From assembly GCA_020631735.1 (NCBI GenBank), contig CM036225.1:62591183-62655182 (forward strand): DNA of 64,000 nt, written 5' to 3'. Positions 56,145 through 64,000 of this stretch are shown here, piece after piece. The notes under the pieces were generated by a model, which worked only from the letters and a program-made list of their open reading frames with translations, searched no databases and was not told the DNA's origin. The stretch is from Saccharum officinarum (taxonomy: Eukaryota > Streptophyta > Magnoliopsida > Poales > Poaceae). The position numbers and the translations under genes were made by a program. Positions within the stretch are counted from its first letter, which is position 1. Every line of letters starts with the position of its first letter.

Positions 56145-57646
56145 TGAAAGGTCTTGATGGCTAGAGGGGGGTGAATAGCCTAATAAAACTTTCTACAAAA
56201 AGTGCTAGATAATTTAATTAGTAATAATAAATAGCGAGAAGTGAGTTTTGCCTAGCTTATGGAGTGTTGCAAGCCACCTATCCAAAAGACAATTCTAATA
56301 TATATGTCACTCAACCGCACAAGTCAAACCGCAAGAGGAAAACTAGAAGGCTACTCTACTCAAGCTACTAAGCACTAGAGAAAACAACTAAGTACTTGAA
56401 ATGTAATACAAGAGTAGGGTAAGAAATATTTCACCGAGGGGCGATGAATTGAGCCAACCAATCAATAATTCCAAGTGATGATATTCAAGATAACCAATTC
56501 ACCGAGACATATCAATCACAATCAACGAAGTGAAGACACGATGATTTATCCCGAGGTTCACGTGCTTGCCAGCACGCTAGTCCCCGTTGTGTCTCCCTAC
56601 ACCACGTGGTTTGATGGCTAATTGGTATCACACACCGAGCCTCTCAAAAGGCACCACAAGAACCTACCAAATGACGAGAAGTTCCGACACGAGCAATCCA
56701 CTAGAGTTGGAATTCGGCGCTCCGCCGGGGAACCACAACAACCCCTCACAACAAGCTCATCAGAGCCGGCCACGAACAATCACCAACATGTGCCGAACCT
56801 CCACCGCTGCTCCAAGCCATCTAGGTGGTGGCAACCACCAAGAGAAACAAGAATCATGCAGCAAATGAACACCCAAGTGCCAACTAGATGCAAACTCACA
56901 AGCAAATGCACTTGAGATCACTCAATCTCTCTTTGATTAGGCAAACAAGCAAGGGAGATGAGTGGGAGGGGATATGCTCAGCTCAAAGGAGTGCTAGAAT
57001 GATCAATAAGCCAAGAGTTGCTCCAAAGAGCCGGCTAACACCTATTTATAGACGTACCCCTTCGAATAGAGCCGTTAGGCAGTTGATTCTGCTGTAGTCG
57101 CGCTGACCGGACGCGCTGGTCACACAGTGCCCACGCGCGAAGCTCAACCGGACGCGCTGGTCCCATAACTGACCGGACGTGCTGGTCACACACTGCCCAC
57201 GCGCGAAGCTCGACCGGACGTGCTGGTCCCGTAACTGACCGGACGCGCTGGTCAAGCCGAGTAGCGCTCCAGCGAGTCAGCGACCGGACGCGCTGCTAGA
57301 CGAACCGGACGCCACAGTGCCAGCGTCCGGTTTGAGTCCAGTAAGCACCCACCACAACCAGACGCGTCCGGTCGATCGTGACCGGACGCGCTACCGCGTC
57401 CGATCAGAAGACCGAGACGCGCGCAAACACAGAGCACTGACCAAACGTGTCCGGTCAAATAGAGACCGCGTCCAGTTCAGCGTCCGGTCACCTCTGTGAC
57501 CTCCGTTCGCCTCCGTTTGATTCATCCTTTTAGATATGAGCTAGACTAAGTATGTGTGTCACTTTAGCACATGTTTTAGCTCATGAAACAACATGTGACA
57601 ATGCCTCCAAATCTCAACAATGACGTAAAGGAAAATAGGCGTTTCA
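56145..57646 (-). repeat. Element B 3' LTR
   Basis: It starts TGAAAGGTCTTGATGG and ends AGGCGTTTCA on the + strand. The first bases and general layout resemble the LTR of A, but most of the sequence differs, so it is a separate family. On the - strand it has CTATAAATA (57043-57051) with a CpG palindrome array from 57105 to about 57490, the same arrangement as in A. Confidence 0.85.
57105..57490. promoter_or_regulatory. CpG palindrome array upstream of TATA in LTR of B
   Basis: About a dozen GACCGGACGCGCTGGTC-type and CGCGTCCGGTC-type units occur here, starting 54 bp from the TATAAATA box. A longer unit of about 75 bp (CACACAGTGCCCACGCGCGAAGCTC and flanks) is repeated twice at the start. Confidence 0.55.
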
Positions 57647-58348
57647 ATTCCTCGAAAATGCCTGAATCATTGATCTATATAGCTTTTGATCCACCATGTT
57701 GCCACTCTTGTCACTATCCAAGCTTCCACTAGTGCCCATTGGAGTTGTAATGCTCTTTGCATCTTCCATGCCAAACTTCTTGAGCATATCTTTGATGTAC
57801 TTAGTTTGGTTCACAAATGTTCCTTCCTTCATTTGTTTGATTTGAAGTCCAAGAAAGAAACTAAGTTCACCAATCATTGACATTTCAATTTTCTTTGCCA
57901 TCATTTTCCCAAACTCATCACAATAATCTTGATTGGTGGAACCAAATATGATATCATCAACATATATTTGTAACACAAACAAGTCTTTCCCAATCTTTTT
58001 GGTGAAGAGAGTAGTATCCACTTTGCCCATGACAAATCCTTTGGATAGCAAGAAGTCTCTCAATCTTTCATACCATGCTCTAGGTGCTTGCTTCAATCCA
58101 TACAAAGCTTTTCTCAAGTTGTAGACATGATTGGGTTTCTTGTCATCTTCAAAATCGGGAGGTTGCTCCACATACACCTCTTCTTGAATGTACCCATTGA
58201 GAAATGCACTCTTCACATCCATTTGATATAGCTTGATATTGTGAGCACAAGCATAGGCAAGTAAGATCCTAATTGCTTCCAATCTTGCTACCGGGGCATA
58301 TGTTTCACCAAAGTGAAGACCCTCTATTTGTGTGTAACCTTGAGCCAC
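57644..58348 (-). pseudogene. Element B reverse transcriptase (truncated)
   Basis: The reading includes [54 protein letters not shown] and [14 protein letters not shown] with intact YVDD. It ends soon after KLYRSMI, where RNase H should begin, and runs straight into the 3' LTR, whose TGA gives the stop. About 25 bases of unrelated sequence separate the break from the LTR. Confidence 0.87.
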
Positions 58349-58639
58349 TAGTCTTGCTTTGTTCCTTACTACTATCCCATCTTGATCTTGCTTGTTGCGA
58401 AAGACCCATTTTGTTCCAATAATATTGTGATCACTAGGTCTCTCAACTAATTTCTATACTTCATTTCTCTTGAAGTTGTTGAGCTCTTCATGCATTGCAT
58501 TTACCCAATCCAGATCTCTCAATGCTTTATCAATGTCCTTGGGTTCTTCCATTGACACAAAAGAAGAGTGAGCACAAAATGATGCTAATCTTGATCTAGT
58601 TTGAACTCCCCTTTGTATGTCACCAATAATGGAATCCAA
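58349..58639 (-). pseudogene. Element B RT N-terminal segment
   Basis: The reading QTRSRLASFCAHSSFVSMEE, then [20 protein letters not shown], is the usual start of copia RT. A stop at about 58454 breaks it, and the WVFRNKQDQDGIV region follows in the 58348-58454 gap. Confidence 0.82.
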
Positions 58640-58666
58640 TGGATGGTATCTTGCAATGTTAGTTGG

Positions 58667-60240
58667 TTAAAGTATTTGGACTTGATTGCTTGGATGTTGA
58701 TGTTGATCATGAGTTGGAGATGATGAACTAGCCACTTGTTGATCTTGTTGCACTTGAGATGATGTACTAGCTTGATTTTGCATTAGAGAACCACTAGCTT
58801 GTGTAATTGGACTTTGGAGCACTTGATCTTTGTAGTCATTCACATCAATCACTTGCTTTGGCCTAATATCACCAATATCCATTTTTTTCATAGCATTGGT
58901 CAATTGAGTTCCTCTCACATCATCCAAGTTATCTTCCTCATCTTGAGAGCCATTTGTTTCATCAAACTCAACATCATGAACTTCCTCAAGTAAACCACTA
59001 GCCAAATTCCAAACTCTATAAGCTTTACTAGTAGTAGAGTAACCAAGTAAGAATCCTTCATCACATTTCTTCTCAAACTTGCTCAATCTAGTGCCCTTCT
59101 TCAAGATGTAGCATTTGCAACCAAATGCCCGAAAGTATGCAATGTTGGGCTTTCTTCCATTTAAGATCTCATATGGTGTCTTCTCTAGGAACTTGTGGCA
59201 ATAGAGGCGGTTGCTATAGAAGCAAGCCGTGTTGATTGCTTCGGCCCAAAAAGAGTGACTCACATTATACTCATTCAACATTGATCTTGCCATATCAATC
59301 AAGGTTCTATTCTTCCTCTCAACTAAGCCATTAGATTGAGGTGTATACTTGGCCAAAAATTGATGCTTGATTCCAAACTCATCACATAGCTCATCAACTC
59401 TTGTGTTTCTAAACTCACTTCCATTGTCACTTGTTACTTTCTTGATTGTGGTCTCAAACTCATTTTGCACTCTCTTGATGAACTTCTTGAATATGTCAAA
59501 TACATCACTCTTGTCCACAAGAAAGAATACCCATATATATCTAGTGAAATCATCCACAATCATAAACCCATACTTGTTGCCACCAATGCTTGTGTATGTA
59601 GTTGGCCTAAATAGATTCATATGCAACAACTCAAATGCCTTGGAAGTACTCATAATGCTCTTCAATGGATGAGTGTTGCCCACTTGCTTTCCGGCTTGAC
59701 ATGCACTACATAGCTTATCCTTCTCAAATGTGACATCCTTTAAGCCTCTAACTAAGTCATGCTTCACTAACTTGTTCAATTGCTTCATGCCAATATGACC
59801 AAGTCTTCTATGCCATAACCAACCCATACTTGATTTGGTGAGCAAGCATGTTGAAAGTTGAGTGTCACCAGCATTAAAATCAACCAAGTATAGATTCTCA
59901 TATCTAAAGCCCTTGAAGATCAAATTGGAGCCATCAACACTAACTATCTCCACATCATCAACACCAAATATGCACTTGAAACCAAGATCACACAATTGAG
60001 CAACCGAGAAAAGATTGAAGTTCAACTTTTCAACTAAGAGCACATTGGAAATGCTATGATCATTTGAGATTGCAATCCTTCCAAGAGCCTTTACATCACC
60101 CTTGCTATTGTCACCAAATGTGATACTATCAATGCCACTATCATTTGATTTGAGAGAGTTGAACATTCTTGAATCACCGGTCATATGTTGAGAGCACCCA
60201 CTATCAAGCACCCAATGCCTTCCTTCGGCCTTGTAATTTA
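58667..60240 (-). pseudogene. Element B protease and integrase
   Basis: The protease is VLDSGCSQHMTGDSRMF. The zinc-binding GAG-pre-integrase segment is intact (LWHRRLGHIGM, CSACQAGK). In the integrase core the second Asp (VTSDNGSEF) and the Glu (NGLVERKNRTL) are present, but the first reads LLHMNLFRP where the family has an Asp after Met, so a catalytic residue is lost. WAEAINTACFYSNR, KTPYEILNGRKP and FGCKCYI follow. The frame is open for more than 500 codons. Confidence 0.88.
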
Positions 60241-60253
60241 CCTACAAAATAAA

Positions 60254-60526
60254 TTAATGTCTTTTAGGTACCCGTACTTGCTTGGGTCCTTGGAGGTTAG
60301 TAACTAAGTTCTTTGGTACCCAAATAGCCTTCTTCTTTGGGCCCACAATTGGTATACCAACAAACCTAGCATGCACACCTTTCTCACCCTTGGTAAGCAC
60401 ATAACAAGAATCAAAAGGAATGTAAGGTATATTAGCATTTTTCTTGTTCTTGTTCATTTTGTTATAATTATGCTCTAGGTGCCCAACTTGTTTGCATCTA
60501 TTGCAAAACCGATCATTGCTCTTCAC
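60254..60526 (-). pseudogene. Element B gag C-terminus with altered zinc knuckle
   Basis: The knuckle reads CNRCKQVGHLEHNY: spacing is that of CX2CX4HX4C but the last Cys is Tyr. The rest is basic and ends GPKQVRVPKRH, just before the protease. A stop at 60566 separates it from the coiled-coil part. Confidence 0.78.
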
Positions 60527-60565
60527 AAAGCTAGGCTTGTGAGTTGCAAAGGCCGTTTTGCCCTT

Positions 60566-61537
60566 CTAGGGAGTATAGCCCAAACCCTCTTTGTTAAAAG
60601 AAAACCTTTGGCTACCTAAGCATTTTAGCAAGCGAGCATCCCCACCATAGGCATTGCCTAATGCACGGGTGAGATCATCCACCTCTTTCTTGAGAGTCTC
60701 ATTCTCAACCACGAGTGATGAATCACTAGTAGTAGAGATAAAGTTGGTTGTGGTGGATGATGATGAGCTACATGAAGCATTAGTAGGACCAACAAATAAA
60801 GAATCATCAATAATATCATATGTTAGTCCAATATCATAAGTAACAATCACTTGCTCCTCCTTAGCTTCCTTCATGAACTTCTCCAACTTGAGGTCCTTTT
60901 CCTTGATAAGCTCAAGTAGAGTGGAGTGGGCTTCCTTAAGCCTAGTGTGAGCAATTTCAAGATCCTCGTGGTCTTCCTTTAGACACTCACGAGAGGCCTC
61001 TAGCTCATCAAAGGATTTTCTAAGAGCTTTGAGCTCTTGTTCAATTCCTTTGCACTCCTTACTCTTTTTGAGAGCAACAAGTTCCTCCATCAAATCATTA
61101 TTTTCATTGCTCTTGACAATGAGCTCTTGCTCTAAGATCTTGCATCTCTTGGTGGTCCTCTTGTAGCCCTTACTCATTTGATCTATTATGCCCAATAGAT
61201 CATCCTTGGAGTAGTCCTCATCCTCATCATCATCACTCCTACAACCATCACTATCACAAGAATCATCATTACTATCATCATATTGTACCTTGGTGGGCTT
61301 TGCCATAAGGCATGTCGATGTAGTGTCGAAGAGTGAAGGCTTGTTGGAGAGGGCGATGCTTGCAATAGCTCTCCGAATGGGTTTCTCATCATCACTTGAG
61401 CTCTCTTCATCATCATCATTAGAGTCATCACTATCCCAAGTGACCACATAACCACCACCCTTCTTCTTCTTGTTGATAGTAAAGCTCTTCTTTTCTTTCT
61501 TCTCTTTCTTGTCTTTCTTATTCTTCTTCATCTTCAA
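60566..61537 (-). pseudogene. Element B gag, central coiled-coil region
   Basis: A Lys-rich start (KNKKDKKEKKEKKSF) is followed by a Ser/Asp-rich acidic region and about 100 residues of heptad-rich coiled coil (KILEQELIVKSNENNDLMEE, LKALRKSFDELEASRECLKE). The layout matches gag of element A at 31699-33453, with little sequence identity. Confidence 0.8.
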
Positions 61538-61628
61538 TCCCCATCATGAAATCTCTTGTCTTCATAAGGGCAATCGGCTACCACATGATCGGGGCTCTTG
61601 CAATTGTAGCATAGCATCTCTCTAGATT
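61538..61628 (-). pseudogene. Element B gag first zinc knuckle (too short for an ORF)
   Basis: On the - strand the reading MLCYNCKSPDHVVADCPYED gives a complete CX2CX4HX4C knuckle. It is in a different frame from the upstream gag, which ends with a stop at 61629, so a small indel lies near 61630-61650. Confidence 0.75.
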
Positions 61629-62263
61629 TCATATGGTCTCTTCTTTTCTTACACCATAGCCTCTCTTCTTCATGAACTGACCCATCTTTTGCACTAGAAG
61701 GGCCATTGTCTCATCATCAAATTGATCATCATTATCACTATCAATCTTGCTCTTGCCCTTTGAGGATGAAGCTTTGAATGCGGTGGTCTTCTCTTGCTTG
61801 ACCTTGATCTCCTTCTTCTCATCTTCATCTTCATCATCATCATATTGAGCATCGGTCATAACATCTACAAGCACTTTGTTTGGAGTCACCTTGTCCAAAC
61901 CCTCTCTTTGGATCATCTTCCTCAAGATAGCAAACTTCTTAGGTAAGTTCATCAAGAACTTATGTGAGAAGTCCTTGTCCTTGACATCTTCTCCTAGGCT
62001 CTTGAGATCATTGACAATGACTTGTAGCCTATAGAACATCTCCGGTATGGACTCATCATCCTTCATCTTGAAGCTTGAAAACTTGTCCTTGAGCCTATAG
62101 AGCTTGGCACTCTTTATCATTGAAGTGCCCTCATATATTTTCTCTAATATTGTCCACACTTTACTTGCCATATCAAGATCCTTGATTTGCTCAAAGACCT
62201 TTGCATTAATCCCATTGTAGAGAGTGTTGAGAGCCATAGTGTTGCATTGGTTGTTGATGCGGT
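61629..62263 (-). pseudogene. Element B gag, UBN2-type domain
   Basis: The reading continues from 63887 across the solo LTR: CNTMALNTLYNGINAKVFEQ, SKVWTILEKIYEGTSMIKSA, IPEMFYRLQVIVNDLKSLGE, FLMNLPKKFAILRKMIQREG. These are the usual landmarks of copia gag of this lineage. Its apparent ATG (62324) lies in the LTR and is not the true start. Confidence 0.83.
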
Positions 62264-63886
62264 TGAAAGGATCAAGATACCCAAGAGGGGGGGTGAATTG
62301 GGCTTTTCTAAAAATTAATTGCAAGAATTAAACCCTACAAGCCAAAATTCACCCCTAGTGCCTACTAGTGTTCCTTGTGATTCTACTGGTAAAAAGTTTT
62401 GCACCCTAAGTTCCAATCCTAGTCTAGCATGACAATTCTAGAAAGTAAACCAAGCAATGAAAGTAATACAAGAAAGTAAATGCTTGAAAGTAAGAGTTAG
62501 GAACACGATGATGTTTTCCCGAGGTATCGGAGAGTCGCCACTCCCCACTAGTCCTCGTTGGAGCACCCACACAAGGGTGTAGCTCTCCCTTGATCCGCGC
62601 AAGGATCAAGTGCTCTCTACGGGCTGATTCTTTGACACTCTGTCGTGGTGAATCGCCCAAAACCGCTCACAAGATGAGTTGGGTCATCCACAAGCTCCGC
62701 CGGATGATCACCAAACTCCAATCACCACCAAGCCGTCTAGGTGATGGTGATCACCAAGAGTAACAAGTTAGAACTCTCACTTGACCACAACAAGCCTAAT
62801 GAGAAGGTGGATGCACACTTGCTACTCCCTAGTCACTAATGAGGGATTTCAAACTTTGATTCTCAAATCACTACCCTCACTAGAGCTCTTGCACTTCCAT
62901 GCACTTGAAAGGTGTTTCTCAGCTGAACAAATGAGCAAGAGACCTCTAAAAGAGGTGGAGGGGATGTATTTATACACCCCACAGTCAAAACCAACTGTTA
63001 CCGGCCAACTCAGTAAAATACGCACTGACCGGACGCGCCGGTCGATGTGACCGGACGCGCCGGTCGATGTGACCGGACGCGCCGGTCGATTGTAACGGTC
63101 GAAATTCTAATCGACAGCGCTGAGTGACCGGACGCACCGATCAAGGGTGACCGGACGCATCCGGTCATGCAAGGACCTTACCATACTTTGAACTGATGCT
63201 CGGTCACGTCCGATCAGTGATGACCGGACATGTCAGGTCAGCAAAGTACCTTACTAGAACGTGACCGGATGCGTCCGATCATTTTCCAGTCGTGTCTGAT
63301 TAGTTCTTTTACCCTCTGAGACACGTGTCAACACGATCAACGCGTCCGGTCCTCGCAAGAACCGCGTCCGGTCAACCAAGTTGAAACGTAGTGACTGTCA
63401 GCGCTGACCGGACGCGTCCGGTCGAGATAGAGACCGCGTCCAGTCAAGGGTAAACGGCTCAAACGACTTCAAAACGCAACGCAACTTGTACCGAGTTGCT
63501 TCCAACTAAACTTTGAGCTTTACCTGAGCTATCTAGTGCTAAGTTTGACAAGTGTGCACCACACCTAAACAAAAGACTCACCTAGGTCAAGTTACTTGCT
63601 CATACCCCCCTTTATAGTATGGCCAAAGGAAAAAAGCGAAGATCCTAATGACTATTCTGAATGTAACTCCACACCTTGACATCCGGAACTAACCGTCCTT
63701 AATCTTATCGTTAATCCTTTGAAAACCGAAATGATTTCCATCAAGGGCATGAATACCATAGTGCCCAAAGCAGTTACCAACCCCATGACCTAACTTATCA
63801 AGGTTTCTGCAAAACACACGTTAGTCATAGTAATAATGCGTTGTCATCAATTGCCAAAACCAACTCTCGGGGCCTAGATGCTTTCA
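62264..63886 (-). mobile_element. Solo LTR of element A family inside gag of B
   Basis: It is 1623 bp, TGAAAGGATCAAGATACCC to GATGCTTTCA, closely related to both LTRs of A and flanked by a perfect duplication GCGGT (62259-62263 and 63887-63891). The gag reading continues on both sides, so no internal element sequence remains. It carries GTATAAATA (62967-62975), the palindrome array from 63027 (three 22-bp tandem units, then dispersed ones to about 63430) and CTATAAAG at 63610-63617. It arose by LTR-LTR recombination of an element A relative. Confidence 0.92.
63027..63430. promoter_or_regulatory. CpG palindrome array upstream of TATA in the solo LTR
   Basis: Units start at 63027, 63049 and 63071 as perfect 22-bp tandems and then disperse. 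The gap to the TATAAATA box is 52 bp, as in both LTRs of A. Confidence 0.55.
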
Positions 63887-64000
63887 GCGGTCATTGTTGG
63901 TGAGGTTGTTGGGATCAATGATAGCATAATCATGATGTGTCACCTCCCAAACCTTCTCATTAATAGAGCCAAGATATTGCTTCATCTTTCTTTTCCAATG
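63887..64000 (-). pseudogene. Element B gag, N-terminal side of solo LTR
   Basis: The - strand reading WKRKMKQYLGSINEKVWEVT and HDYAIIDPNNLTNND is the early gag region of this lineage and connects to 62263 once the solo LTR and one GCGGT copy are removed. It continues past the window end. Confidence 0.8.

Larger units (their letters stand above)
56145..64000 (-). mobile_element. Element B: Ty1/copia SIRE/Maximus-like, runs off window end
   Basis: On the - strand the window holds gag, protease, integrase and RT and then, at the left, a 1502-bp 3' LTR. The 5' LTR and gag start lie beyond 64000. The insertion point in element D is preceded by ACCAT (56140-56144); the matching right duplication is not in view. 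RNase H, the third ORF and the polypurine tract are missing, so the copy has a large 3' deletion. Its gag is interrupted by a solo LTR. Confidence 0.85.

Noticed and set aside
63027..63430. CRISPR-like array
   Set aside because: Units are palindromic, irregularly spaced and found in LTR promoters of a plant genome; there are no spacers of uniform length and no cas genes.
62264..64000. 5' LTR of element B
   Set aside because: The LTR at 62264-63886 belongs to the element A family, differs from B's left LTR, is flanked by its own GCGGT duplication, and gag of B continues beyond it.

Overview
The window is plant nuclear DNA, almost certainly from a grass and most likely a panicoid such as sugarcane, sorghum or Miscanthus. 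The evidence is Tourist-type MITEs with TAA target duplications, very long-LTR Ty3/gypsy chromoviruses, SIRE/Maximus-type Ty1/copia elements, plant L1 LINEs, and host exons with GT-AG introns. Nearly all of it is nested retrotransposon sequence inside and beside one recognisable host gene. I found no bacterial-type genes, tRNA, rRNA or CRISPR array.

Layout. A host gene on the + strand, similar to activator of Hsp90 ATPase (AHSA1/Aha1 N-domain), has exons at about 2085-2197, 36882-36951, 37044-37101 plus 39333-39363, and 39455-39574. The intron from 2198 to 36881 is 34.7 kb. It holds a Tourist MITE (2700-3041) and an antisense L1 (LINE-1, about 3302-36790). LINE-1 is itself split by two LTR retrotransposons: gypsy element C (5072-19394, duplication ACCAT) inside its reverse transcriptase, and copia element A (22375-35689, - strand, duplication GTCCC) inside its ORF1. 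A second, 5'-truncated L1 (LINE-2, 37102-39316) lies inside a coding exon of the host gene with a 16-bp duplication, so this copy of the gene looks broken. Three exons of an unrecognised host gene follow at 40811-42048, then another MITE (43529-43772).

From 44279 onwards a second chromovirus (D, a relative of C) occupies the sequence. Its protease is interrupted by a 1.66-kb solo LTR (51614-53271, duplication CTTTT), and its 3' end by copia element B (- strand, 56145 to past the window end). The gag of B is interrupted by a solo LTR of the element A family (62264-63886, duplication GCGGT).

Most notable finding. Element C carries an accessory ORF before gag (ORF0, 9715-10689). After Met, its first 13 residues equal the histone H3 tail (ARTKQTARKSTGG), and similarity continues to about residue 21. 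K4, K9, S10 and T11 are kept, while K14, K18 and K23 are replaced by R, H and R. The ATG directly follows a CAG splice acceptor, and the deduced intron is 255 bp in both C and D. The same element encodes a C-terminal chromodomain, a module that in this lineage reads histone tails. D has the rest of ORF0 but not the H3 tail. This looks like histone mimicry by a retrotransposon.

Other points of interest are arrays of a palindromic CpG motif (GACCGGACGCGTCCGGTC) placed 52-54 bp from a TATAAATA box in four copia LTRs of two families, a further array ahead of a 5'UTR-like leader and the env-like ORF of A, and a small ORF conserved inside the LTRs of C and D. All pol genes here carry stops, frameshifts or catalytic changes, so none of these copies looks autonomous. 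Everything is read by eye; divergence figures are rough.
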